In this document: positions 25,377 through 35,963 of the stretch, piece after piece | Layout of the letters: the number at the start of each line of letters is the position of its first letter | Numbering within the stretch: position 1 is the stretch's first letter | Origin: Metopolophium dirhodum | Lineage: Eukaryota; Arthropoda; Insecta; Hemiptera; Aphididae | DNA: 64,000 nucleotides | Direction: 5' to 3' | Assembly (NCBI RefSeq): GCF_019925205.1 | Contig: NC_083561.1 | Coordinates: 11,965,217-12,029,216, forward strand | Notes under the pieces: generated by a model | Told to the model about the DNA's origin: nothing | The model's database searches: none | The model's input: the letters and a program-made list of their open reading frames with translations, nothing else | Position numbers and translations under genes: made by a program

Positions 25377-25448
25377 TTATTTTTTATGTAGCATAACATT
25401 ACATTTTCATTAACATAATTTTATCAACATACCAGATGTATTAAACAT

Positions 25449-28400
25449 TTACAAGTACAGTTTTATTAATTCGTCACTTACAGCTGATGGCATCAATATT
25501 CCGAGGTCAGTAAAAAGCAAGCTGATGTAAGATGGGTGTGTATAATCCACTGAAGGGTGAGCATATAATAAATTATCATCATTTGAATTATCCCCATTGT
25601 ACTAAAATGAAAAAAATAAAATAAATTAGTACTAAAGATAATAATAGATCTTTGAACATTGACAATTAATATTTATCAGTAATTAACTTTTAGAGAATTC
25701 AACTAAGGGTAACAATTTTATGAAAACCAAAGAGCAGTAAGTTACTATAGCAAATCTCACAAGATACAATATGCTAAATTGAATCGTATATCATGGTCTC
25801 AAATTTTTAATGTATTAAACGATAATTATGAAATTAAATGTATTAAATGATAATATTATGAAATTAAATGAAAAGAATCAAATAATATTCATAATTCATT
25901 GTTGATACCAAAATTGTGCTAAGGTTAACAATTTTGAAGTTTTGGTACACCTGGATTCAGAAACAAATAAGATTTAATAATATATTTTAAATGCTATCTT
26001 CTTAATAGAATAAATTAAAAATATAATATAATATCTCTTATAATATGTTGAAATTATATTAACTTTTTTTTTAACTGTGTAAGCTAGCATAAACTTAAAA
26101 ATATTTGTTGTACCGTGATAAATCAGTTTTTAGTACATTGTAGGATAATTTTTATATCAATGTTATTTGTTATGTTATTATTATAATAAATTTGATAAAA
26201 ATATATAATATATATAATAATAATCTAGCCAAAATTATGATTAGATTTAATCTCTATACGACCACATAAGGTTATGCATAGTAAACTTACTTTGAAATCA
26301 TTAGGTAAATCTTTCTGATTCAGAGGATACATTCGCGAAAACTTGTAACTTTCTGTTAACACGTAAAATGGTTTTTTGAATTCTTTAGCACAAATAGCCA
26401 TAGTACAACTTCCAATCTATAGAAAATAAAATATAAAAGAATTAACATTAAACTAGAATTACTTTCTATTAAAAAAGGATTGTTCAATATATATATATAT
26501 ATATAGTGAATAGTGATATATACTGGAGGACACTTAACTAATCACTTACACCTATAATCATTATCATTAAGACTGAATTTCAGAGGCATAAGCATGGTGT
26601 GACTAAGGGTCCGTTTTACAATCATAGTTTAAACCTCGGTTACGCCTAACCCACTAATTTTACCGGCCGAATTCGGTAGCTTAACGATTGTAATACAAGC
26701 ACTAAGAGGGTATATCTCCCATAAATTTTTTTTTTTTGTTAAATTTTTAAAATATTTTATGTATTTACCCAAATATTATAGGTTATAGCTTCTCCATATA
26801 AATTCATCATGCTACAACCATGTTAAGAAGGGTGACATCGCAAAAAATCATAAAATTCCTGTCATAAAAAAATGTGTTACACCTGTATGCATCGAACTAG
26901 TACAAATTCTGTAAAGAACTCTGTAGTTCAACTTCTATTATTTTAAAATACTTATTCTGTAATAATAATGTTTGCATTATTCAACACTTAAGAGGACTTC
27001 ACACTTCCATTTGTTGTCACTGTATGTTGGTTTTTTACGATTATTCAGTTTTTAAGCAAATTATGATCATTTTTAATTTACACTATATTATATAAATATA
27101 ACTTGCTAAAAATTGAAGTAGTGTAAAAAACTAAAATAAGAACACAGATAATGTTCTTATCATCAAGTTTCATAATAGGGCAATTCGCACTAAAAAAAAA
27201 CAACGGAACTAAATGTGATCTGCTGAGCGTAAATTTGCAATTTTATGCACTTGTAAGACGAAAACAACACATGTGGGTGTGGCGTCCTCTTAAAAATAAA
27301 ATAAATTGTATATAAAATTAGCTAGGTAATAGATTTTGATTATTGAAACAGATTTTTACATTTTTACTCATTAACGCCAATCATTGTGTGAAGTCAAGCG
27401 CTGCACCTGATTATGCGTTTGTAAGACAGAGAGAATGTATGCGGGTATAGCACCCTCTTAATTGAATGAACTTACCAAGTATAGTTATTTATTTTACATT
27501 TACTATAATATTAAATGCATGCTAAACGTAACTATTAGATGATAACGGATATTTACCTAGAGCTATTAAAAAGGGAGTGAGTAGTCGATTTAATATTATT
27601 ATAATTCATAGACTATTGTTATAGTAGCTAGAATAACATAAAGTTTGTAATATTAAATATTGTTAATATGATAAAAGTGTGTATATTAATTTATTACCTT
27701 GTTAATTATTCCGCCACTCTCTACAACACATTCAGCTCCAACCATGACCATATCAACCCTTTCCATGATGTAACCAACAGCAGAATCTAATATCAATGTG
27801 CAAGGAATATCAAGTGCCTTCAAACAATTGTACATTTCAATTCTAATAAACAAACAAATATATTTAAAAAAATTGGATAAATTATATTATTATTATCATA
27901 TTATTATATATGAATATTATACGCCACCAAATTACCCGCTTTTATCAGAAGATGACTCCGATACAAAAACATGAAATCTTTTTTGTGAATTCACAGCTAA
28001 TTTCATGGCTTCTAACACCACTCTAGATTTTGAATGTGTCAAGATATTCTAAAAACAATAAATTTACAAGGAATATAATATAATCTATATTTAAGGGCAT
28101 AACTGTTGTAAATGGGGTATAATAAATTAAACATTTTTGTTTTTTAATAAATATGTATATACAATCATTGATTAAATATATATATATTGATATTTAATCA
28201 ATGATACAATCTATTCAGATTTCAGCCTAGTATTAAGTACATATTGTGATAAGAGGAGTGAAAAAATATTAATAGGGATTAACAGATAAATTAATAATAA
28301 GATGATTAAAAATACTTTGATGAGAGAGGCAACCCATTAAGGTCTCTCACATGATTAATCAATTCAATTTACTCGTTATTATTAAAATATATTGTTAATT

Positions 28401-31400
28401 TCATTACATTAATGGCATATTTACAGCTATGGTTACCTATATGAATGTATATTATACTTGAGGAGAATATATTTTATAAACATTATGTATTATAATAATA
28501 TTATTTTAACTATTATATTACCTATGTAACATAATAACCTATCACTGTTATATTTTTCTTTTAAAAATATCTAAATATGCCAATTTATTACATTATATAT
28601 GTACAGTAGGCATGCATATTAATACTTACAGTGCCATCAACAAAGAAAGGAAGAGTAATTTTGGCAACCTTATTTCTTGCATCAGTAAGTTTCTTCAAAA
28701 ATACTTTTCCTCGATCCAACATAACTTTTTTACACTCCGCAAAAGTCTAAAATTAAGTACATAAAAGTATGCATATTAACTGAAGTACTTTTTTGTTTTA
28801 AATTTAAATTTCTTGCTCTTGATACTATTAAAATTAAAATAACAGTAAGATAGATTCTTGATTATAATTTACTAAAATAAATGTAAAAAATATTTTAATA
28901 AAAATTATATCTAATTGAATTAGTCTATCATCATTTTTATACACCGACTAATATTATAACAATATAATATGAATAAGCAATTTAAAAAAAGTATTATTAA
29001 CAATGTACATTATTATTTTATTTAGTTATTTTCTAGAAAAACTAGTATATTTAAATGTATATATAATTTAATAGCTCAAATACTCTTGTATACAATGTTG
29101 TTTATGATTAATATTATACGAACAAAGAGGCAGAGCAAACTTTAACACATTAATCACATTAACATAGTAACATATTTTATAACATTTGTTAATTTACATA
29201 ACAATGTAATTAGATTTTATATTGTATATTATGTTACTTAAAACTAAAATGTATAAAATTAACTTTTAAACACATACAAATCTACTAGTAGACATTAAAG
29301 ATAAAGACAAACAAAAAACAATGATTTTTAACTAATAATTTGATGTTTAATCTTTTTTCTTTTCAGTGGAATTAAAAATTTGACCTGAATTTGTCAAGAC
29401 TATATCTTCATTTAGAAGTTATGAGGTATCATCTTCAGTATCATCTTCATCACTTATCTGTGGGTCAATGAGTTCTTGCATTATTTTGATTAAATCTAAT
29501 GATTGATTTTCGGTCAATAGTTTGTTATCTAACTCCGCATAATTAATTGAATCATCGCCAATCAAGCGAATCAACAATGCTTTATAATCATTAGTTGCAA
29601 TATTGTCTTCTGTTTCATTTTCACCTGAGATCAAGATACCAGATTTAATGAAACTATTTCTAACTGTTGATCTTTTAACTTCATTGATAGCGTATTTTAT
29701 CCAAAGAATTGCATGAAGCACATTGATTTTATTTATTAATTCAGAACCATTGTCCATTGTTGATAGATGATGTTTTAATACGCATTGTCGATATAGAGTT
29801 TTAAAATTTTGAAAAATTCCTTGATCCAAAGGCTGGCAAGATGATAAATATGGTGGAAAAAATATTAATTTAATCGATTGCAGATTGTTAAGCGAATGAT
29901 GAGAACTTGCATTATCTAAAAAAAGAACTATATTTCTTTTTGATTGAGTCATTCTGTAATCAAAATCTAAAAGCCACTCAGTCATAATGTTACGCGTCAT
30001 CCATGCTTTAGTGTTGCACTTCCAAACAATTTCAAGGCTATTTATATTAATGTTTTTAAAACAATTATGTTTTCCAACTTTTCCTATGATCAATGGTTTT
30101 TCAAATTCTCCAACCATGTTAGTACATAACATAATGGTCAGTCTCTCCTTTGATAAATTTCCATCAATACAGGTCTCGTTTATAAAGCTCATTGTATTTT
30201 CAGGTAGAATTCGATAAAATAGACCGGTTTCATCACAGTTAAATATATCACATTCCTTATAACCTTTAATTGATTCTCTTACACTATTTAGCCATTCTGT
30301 AATATCACACTCTTTTAGTAATGTAGGATTTGTTCTATAAGAAATCTGATGCCTGTCTTTAAATTTTTGCAACCATCCATTAGATGCTTTAAAATCATTG
30401 AGGCCAACTTCTGATGCCAATTCCAATGCTTTTTCTTTCAGTACTGGACCCGAAATTGGCAAATTGTTGACACGAGCATGTAGGTACCATTGAAATATCA
30501 CTGTATCGATTATTTCACCGCCCGATTTTGGAAAATTGCGTTTTGATTCTTCGTTTCCTTGCTCCACAAATGTTTGTGATAAATTAACTTTATTTTTTAA
30601 TATATCACTAACCTGTGTTTTTCCAATATTAAATTTTTCAGCTACTGCTCGTATTCCAATATTTTTTGCTTCCACAAATTTTATAATTTCAATTTTTTGT
30701 GCCAAAGTTAGTCTTTTTCGCTTTCCACTAGACATAATGGTGTACTCGTATACATATATAATATATGTATACATATATTTTTCAAATATAGAAACTATGA
30801 ATAATTGCGCTTTTTGAACTGATAATTTTTTCAATGAAGTCTATGTAAAGCCATAACACGGATGAATAATATTTGTGGTAAGTATATTAATTAATTATTT
30901 TCACTATTGATTAATGTAAAATTATATTTATCTTTACACTTGTTGGCTATTTTAAATTAAAAATATATTACAGTTGTATCGAAGGGTCCAGTAAGTTAGG
31001 AATACTTAAAGCCTATCTAAAAAGTATATTTTTGCTGGGACCCGATAAAATATCCATTAATAAGTAGTCCGCTATTGTGAGAAGTCCATAAATTTAGGTT
31101 CGCTGTCTAAATATTCAAAATGAAACTTATTTAAGTAAAATATTAGTAACACTATACATTTAAAAATACTTACAATATTATCCAATTTGGCAAATGTTAT
31201 AAACCTCATAAATAATGCACATCCAGAAGATACACCAGTAATACGGAAACTACTATTGGTACTAATTACTTCTACTGCAGATTGCAAATTCAAATCGAGT
31301 TCTTGTACAGTTTCAGCTAAACATTAAAAAATAAAAAAAATTAATAATTGACTACATTTAAGTAGTACAATTATTATTAAATGTGTAACAATATAGTAAG

Positions 31401-32400
31401 TTGTCACAATAAATACAAAAATAATTATCAATGAGTCTTTCATTGTAAAAACATGAAAGCTTTCATATTCGTTTGCCAAATTTATAAATTTGTTTTATTT
31501 AACTGATGGTGTTGGAACTTGTAACTTTAAATAGTAATGTAATTTAAATTGTCTAAAATGTTTATGATGTGGAATCTGTACATAAATCTATTTATTTTCT
31601 AAAGTGTACTTACATTTATCATCTTCCAATAATTTCATTAACGTAGTGATTGCTGCTATACTAGCACTTATATCTGACTCTTTTTCCATAATATTACTAA
31701 AATATTGAGATACCTCTGAAAAAAAAATATAACCTTGTATTATTACATAACATTTTGAATAGTTATAATATATAGTCTGGATTTAGTTAAAAAATCAGCA
31801 CACGTGTCATAAATGTAATATTTTTGTCTCCATATCCTTTATACTAATAAAACATCTGAGGCGTTACAATTCTCCTACACATAATAATATATCACATATT
31901 AATTTAATTAGACTTATAATTTCTTGATATAATTTTAATTGTCTTAAACACAAACTTTGTATTAAAATATTAAAGAATATTCCATTATTAATTCACATCT
32001 AATTAGTTTTAAAAAATGGTCAGGTTAGAACTGCAAAATTATTGTCTAATATATTCTATTATTATTATTGTTGTTTTAAATACTTAATACTATCAGATTG
32101 ATATTACCATTGTTTTATTCTTTCTTAAGAACAGAAATAAAAGAATAGGTACAGAGAAAAATAATTAGATTAGCTACCTAAATTAAAAGGTATTTGGTAT
32201 AAGTACTGTTGTATCAACAGACAACAGCTTTTAATATTAATGCAATTAGTATATATTATATATTATATTATACATTGGTATTAGTACACATGAAAGTGAA
32301 GTATAGCATAAAGCATAAAAGCATAAACATGGTCAAATAAATTGACTAAAGTTAATCATGCATTTTATATAACATACAATCGCTTACCTTCTTTAAACAT
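25449..32400 (-). CDS. eIF2B1: Translation initiation factor eIF2B subunit alpha, 8 exons, 303 aa
   Basis: Exons on the minus strand: 32400-32388, 31715-31614, 31316-31174, 28746-28630, 28048-27936, 27842-27698, 26416-26291, 25601-25449. All junctions are GT-AG and in phase, giving 303 aa against 305 in human. The tiny first exon encodes MFKE. Landmarks in order are VSSGCALFMRFITFAKLD, KKLTDARNKVAKITLPFFVD, SRVVLEAMKLAV, DSAVGYIMERVDMVMVGAE, VVESGGIINK, KPFYVLTESYKFSR, YPLNQKDLP and the C-terminal SYISLLFTDLGILMPSAVSD ending LIKLYL. The protein is a cytosolic subunit of the decameric GDP/GTP exchange factor for eIF2 and helps sense phosphorylated eIF2-alpha. Intron 3 (28747-31173) contains a same-strand Tigger transposase. 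Introns also carry a Harbinger-like MITE and a palindromic insertion. Head-to-head with AAR2. Confidence 0.95.
26607..26702. mobile_element. Small PIF/Harbinger-like MITE in an eIF2B-alpha intron
   Basis: A 96-bp segment between two TAA copies (26604-26606 and 26703-26705). The ends are imperfect inverted repeats: GGGTCCGTTTTACAATC on the left and GATTGTAATACAAGCAC on the right, matching at about 12 of 18 positions. It is GC-richer than its surroundings. A 6-bp direct repeat ACTAAG overlaps the TAA, so a 6-bp duplication is the alternative reading. Confidence 0.5.
28166..28203. mobile_element. 38-bp palindromic insertion with 7-8 bp direct repeats
   Basis: Arms CATTGATTAAATAT and ATATTTAATCAATG are exact complements around a 10-bp TA-rich centre. 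ATACAAT lies directly before (28159-28165) and after (28204-28210); counting the shared C, the repeat is 8 bp (ATACAATC). It lies in the eIF2B-alpha intron between exons 4 and 5. The build matches the palindromic insertions at 33.0 and 33.15 kb: begins CA, ends TG, flanked by a duplicated octamer. Confidence 0.6.
29419..30735 (-). CDS. Tigger/pogo-type DDE transposase (jerky/tigger-like), intact, 438 aa
   Basis: Single uninterrupted frame inside intron 3 of eIF2B-alpha, same strand. Start chosen at MSSGKRKRLTLAQK because Tigger proteins begin just before the psq-type helix-turn-helix. The open frame continues 33 codons upstream with a less plausible leader. Residues 1-50 form the first HTH (AVAEKFNIGKTQVSDILKNK) and about 75-135 the CENP-B-type HTH (GPVLKEKALELA, ASNGWLQKFKDRH). 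The catalytic domain has D168 in NCDETGLFYR, D274 in LFLDNASSH and D304 in QPLDQG, a DD29D triad; the tail is acidic. Members cut and paste DNA at TA sites; some have been domesticated as DNA-binding proteins. No convincing terminal inverted repeats were found around it. The function now is therefore open: old autonomous element, or host gene. Confidence 0.9.
   Translation of the reverse strand: MSSGKRKRLTLAQKIEIIKFVEAKNIGIRAVAEKFNIGKTQVSDILKNKVNLSQTFVEQGNEESKRNFPKSGGEIIDTVIFQWYLHARVNNLPISGPVLKEKALELASEVGLNDFKASNGWLQKFKDRHQISYRTNPTLLKECDITEWLNSVRESIKGYKECDIFNCDETGLFYRILPENTMSFINETCIDGNLSKERLTIMLCTNMVGEFEKPLIIGKVGKHNCFKNININSLEIVWKCNTKAWMTRNIMTEWLLDFDYRMTQSKRNIVLFLDNASSHHSLNNLQSIKLIFFPPYLSSCQPLDQGIFQNFKTLYRQCVLKHHLSTMDNGSELINKINVLHAILWIKYAINEVKRSTVRNSFIKSGILISGENETEDNIATNDYKALLIRLIGDDSINYAELDNKLLTENQSLDLIKIMQELIDPQISDEDDTEDDTS
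30985..31044. repeat. Imperfect hairpin upstream of the transposase gene
   Basis: GGGTCCAGTAAG at the left faces GCTGGGACCC at the right. Inner blocks GAATACTT and AAGTATAT also pair, giving arms of about 22 bp around a short loop. It lies about 250 bp upstream of the transposase start, in eIF2B-alpha intron 3. It could be a small foldback insertion or part of the element's terminus; no duplication flanks it. Confidence 0.45.
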
Positions 32401-32757
32401 TAATTAAACACAAACATAGAATTTTTTAACGAATAAAAATAATAAGTTTTAAATTATGAATAATTATTTCTTTGAAATAATTAATTACCTATTGTAAGTG
32501 AAACATTTAAGTCAGCAAGCAGAATGAGTATATTTTACAAAACGAATATTATGCCGACAAAATTATTAATTTGTAATAATAAGAAATAAGAATAAATTAC
32601 CTATTTACTATAATATCATATTATTTTAAATAATTTGTATTTATTAATTTATACTATGTGTATAGTACTATAGTATAATTGATGAGTGATGGCATCAACG
32701 ATCAACAGATCAACTTGATGTAACTCAGTAGTCAGTAGACGGTTGAAGACTTGTAGC

Positions 32758-32880
32758 CATGATATAAAAACAAGGTATGATCGTAATTTTATGGTCAGAT
32801 CATTCGGAAGCACGTGACGTATTGCGCAGACTTGGACCAAATCTGGACTTTTGCGATCATACCATGTTGTTTATATCATG
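32758..32880. mobile_element. 123-bp hAT-like MITE with perfect 8-bp target-site duplication
   Basis: Flanked by CTTGTAGC at 32750-32757 and 32881-32888. Terminal inverted repeats of about 26 bp: left begins CATGATATAAAAACAAGG and runs on to TATGATCG; right is CGATCATACCATG running to ATATCATG. The 8-bp duplication is the hallmark of hAT (and P) transposition. No coding capacity. It lies in the divergent promoter of eIF2B-alpha and AAR2. Confidence 0.85.
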
Positions 32881-32993
32881 CTTGTAGCTGTAGCATGTTG
32901 ATAAAAAATAAAAATGAATAGATTAAAAAAAAACATATAGTGATTATAATATTACAGGATCACAATCACCCGATCCACCACACACGTCCCACG

Positions 32994-33025
32994 CATAGAT
33001 AATATAAGATCTTATATTATCTATG
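32994..33025. mobile_element. 32-bp perfect palindrome between 8-bp direct repeats
   Basis: The left half is CATAGATAATATAAGA and the right half its exact reverse complement, centred on AGATCT. GTCCCACG stands immediately before (32986-32993) and after (33026-33033). The structure is an insertion with an 8-bp target duplication whose entire content is two joined inverted ends. No known full-length parent was recognised in the window. Confidence 0.8.
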
Positions 33026-33138
33026 GTCCCACGAAGTAGAATGCGGATTATCTAGTATCTACTTTCAGTACATCAACAAACTACGGCCATAATGCCATAT
33101 AGATATATCGCCATCTATATTATGGCCATGATATCAAC

Positions 33139-33168
33139 CACGGTCTTAGAAGATCTTCTAAGACCGTG
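33139..33168. mobile_element. 30-bp perfect palindrome between 8-bp direct repeats
   Basis: The left half is CACGGTCTTAGAAGA and the right half its exact reverse complement, again centred on AGATCT. ATATCAAC stands immediately before (33131-33138) and after (33169-33176). Same architecture as the neighbour 114 bp away, but with a different arm sequence, so it is not a tandem duplicate of it. Confidence 0.8.
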
Positions 33169-33485
33169 ATATCAACACTACATCGGCTGACATCGCGATC
33201 CAATCAAAACAAACAGTCACTTACCAGCTTGTTTACCTTGTCTTTGTTGATAGTATTATCAATTTTGTCAACAACACGGTTATGACGTCCTGTCTACCAT
33301 GTATAGATTTTTAAATGTGTAAAGTTTAAATGTTTACAAGTTTAAATGTTTAAAGTATACAACTAAACACGTCTTACAACACAAGTAGGTAGTTTTAATG
33401 AAAATAATTTACAAATGTACCTTATTTTCAATTGTTTATACTAGCGTCTACCATATATAATATTGAATTGAATGATACATCGATC

Positions 33486-34947
33486 ATGGATCAAGAAAGG
33501 GCCATGAAACTGTATCTGAACGGTGCGACAGCGTTTTTTCTCGACATACCTTCGGGCATGGAATTTGGCATCGATATGATGTCCTGGGCGACTGGTGATA
33601 AATTCAAAGGAATCAAAATGATACCTCCTGGTATACATTTTGTGTACTACAGGTAATATGAATACAATGTATTATTAGTGATTTCAATTTACTACTTATT
33701 TATAATTTTAAACACGTTTGTAATAAGAAGTTCATGTTTAACAACAGTATCATTTTTACAGCGCCACTGATAAGTATGGTAATACAGCTCCACGTTGTGG
33801 ATTTTTTCATGGTTTTAAAAAAGGTGAATGTCTTGTAAAAAAGTGGGATGCAAACAATGAAATTTTGGTAGATGTACCCAGAGTAGAAATAGTACAATAC
33901 AAAACAAATACCTTATATTTTGATGACTGTTTGGGACCATATCCATGTGAAGAACTATCCAAGTGGAATGGTTTGTCTTCACTACTCACTGGTATGTATA
34001 ACTATTAACTATAAATCTATGTAACAATAAACCTTTAGTTATCAGTTATTTATTTTTCATTTTAGAAAATTTAATACACAGGTTATGCCCTGAAACAAAA
34101 TTAATCAGATCGGCAATGGAGTTATTTCCTACATCGGTTAAGGAAAACACAAAAAAAAGAAGAAAATGGGGTCCTATTAGAAGTGAAACAGATGTTGGAT
34201 ATGAACAATTGCCCAACTTAGTGCCGAAAGAAGAAAATAAAATAAGGTGAACTTTGTTAATTGGTATTATAATATAATGTACTTTGTATATAGATTAATA
34301 TTTTCAATATTATTTAGATTTACTGAACCTCCGGAGTGTCATTATCCACCTGGTTCATCACTTTCTGAAATCACTAAATATTCACTTGATACTTCATACA
34401 TACTCGATTACATGGCTGAAAAACATGATAGGTTATTATTATATTTACATAGTTATTATTATAATATTATTTTCAGTATTAATTTAATGCAATAATGTCT
34501 TTATTTTTAATTTTTTTCAGTAAAATAGATTTATTAGCTGAACTACAATTTTCCTATATTTGTTTTCTTCTTGGTTTAAGTTATGAGTCTTTTGAGCGCT
34601 GGAAGAAGCTGTTTCAATTATTTTGTATGAGTAAAGATGCAATTGCACAGGATCAAAACTTTTTTGCAAAATTTTTTATAGCAGTACGTCATCAACTAGA
34701 AACAATACCTGAAGAAGGCTTTTTGGTCGACATTGTTGAAAACAATAATGTTATTTATAATGGTCTAAAAGAATTATTTAGAACATTAGAAACTTGTGAT
34801 TGTATACTGGAAGATGATCTTAAAGATGGCACGATTCAAATAAAGAGATTTTTGCAACAAAAGTTCGGTTGGGAATTCAATGGGTTAGATGAAGAGGATG
34901 ACGACGAAGCCCCTGTTTTTGTGGACTGTACTGAAGATGGATTTTAA
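33486..34947 (+). CDS. AAR2: AAR2 splicing factor homolog (U5 snRNP assembly factor), 5 exons, 372 aa
   Basis: Exons: 33486-33652, 33762-33991, 34066-34246, 34318-34431, 34521-34947. All introns are short (71-109 bp), GT-AG and in phase. The start MDQERAMKLYLNGATAF is the first ATG in frame. Landmarks of the family are FLDIPSGMEFGIDMMSW near the N-terminus, APRCGFFHGF, CLGPYPCEELSKWNGLS, FTEPPECHYPPGSS and the helical C-terminal domain with LLAELQFSYICFLLGLSYES and FERWKKLFQLF. The end is strongly acidic. AAR2 holds Prp8 during cytoplasmic U5 snRNP maturation before Brr2 replaces it in the nucleus. Human AAR2 has 384 residues, so this is full length. Divergent from eIF2B-alpha. Confidence 0.95.
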
Positions 34948-35963
34948 ACTTTTAATATTGGGATCTCACCAACACATTATTACTTTTAATACAACTTCTT
35001 AGTTTTTATAACTTTATTAAAATTAATAATATGAATATAATTTATTATGTCCTAAAAATATGATATTATAAAAACTTAAATCAACTATTGAGTTATTAGT
35101 TGTTTCTCTTAATATCCTAATAAAATAATATTAGTTAAATATTTAGGTAAGTACCTATCTTATTATGTATATACTGCAGGCATTTAATAATATACTAACA
35201 TAAATTAAAGCTGAAGAGGTCATGGCACTCGGTGAATTTAATGAGAAATTAAATCTTGGTGTTAATTTTTAATTGTTTTTTATGTGTATGTTGTGTATTG
35301 GGATTCATTGATAATATTAATAAATAATAATTATTATTGTTAACCTGTATGTAATATTAATATAACATGATATTTGTTACAAATATGCATTTGTCAGTAA
35401 AGAAGTATACCTGTTTTGTCATGTATCATATATTCACACTATTTAACGAAGTTTTACTATAATATATTAACTCAATATTATCTTATTAGTTGTTCATAAA
35501 GGACAATATGCACATTGATTATCTGTATCTTAAAAATTCAGTGACATAGTATTATTATGTAAGTATTTTCCATATTTACAATAGGTACAGTTTTGTTATT
35601 TTAACATCAGAGTAAAGTTACAAATTGTAAGACATAAAAATCAAAATCATTATCCATGCTCTCTTATTGTTATTTTATAATAATGCTGTTTACATTATAC
35701 TATATCTGTACTATTTGTTGCTAGTACTTTATCGGATTGAAATGGGTGGATAAGACTCAATAACCATATTTATATTTCACTTTGTAACTTTTACATTTAT
35801 ATAGCTATATTCGACACACGACAACCACATTTCTGCCTGAGAACTGACCAGTGACTATCATACATCACTGTCTTCCACACCTAATAATCAATTAATAACT
35901 CATTCATAAAATCTTAAGCTAAATGTTACATTTTTTTCTCTTCAATTAATGCATATTATATAT
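34948..35963. other. 3' region of AAR2 and intergenic; no further gene
   Basis: Contains the 3' UTR of AAR2 and AT-rich sequence up to the gypsy relic. No coding frame was recognised. Confidence 0.5.
35119..35124 (+). terminator. Poly(A) signal AATAAA of AAR2
   Basis: First AATAAA after the AAR2 stop, 172 nt downstream. A second one at 35319-35324 is an alternative. Confidence 0.45.

Larger units (their letters stand above)
32401..33485. promoter_or_regulatory. Shared divergent promoter interval of eIF2B-alpha and AAR2
   Basis: 1085 bp separate the two start codons, which point away from each other, so one interval must hold both promoters and both 5' UTRs. No TATA box was found for either gene, as is usual for housekeeping genes. 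Three independent micro-insertions with 8-bp duplications lie in it (32758-32880, 32994-33025 and 33139-33168). A further imperfect inverted repeat lies at 33085-33125 (GGCCATAAT facing ATTATGGCC). Start sites are not resolved. Confidence 0.6.

Noticed and set aside
33083..33125. Third palindrome in the eIF2B-alpha/AAR2 promoter (GGCCATAAT facing ATTATGGCC)
   Set aside because: Arms are imperfect and no duplicated octamer flanks it, so it was not counted with the palindromic insertions.
33441..33989. Antisense open frames over AAR2 exons 1 and 2
   Set aside because: Shadows of the AAR2 coding sequence, which carries all family motifs in the sense frame with correct splicing.
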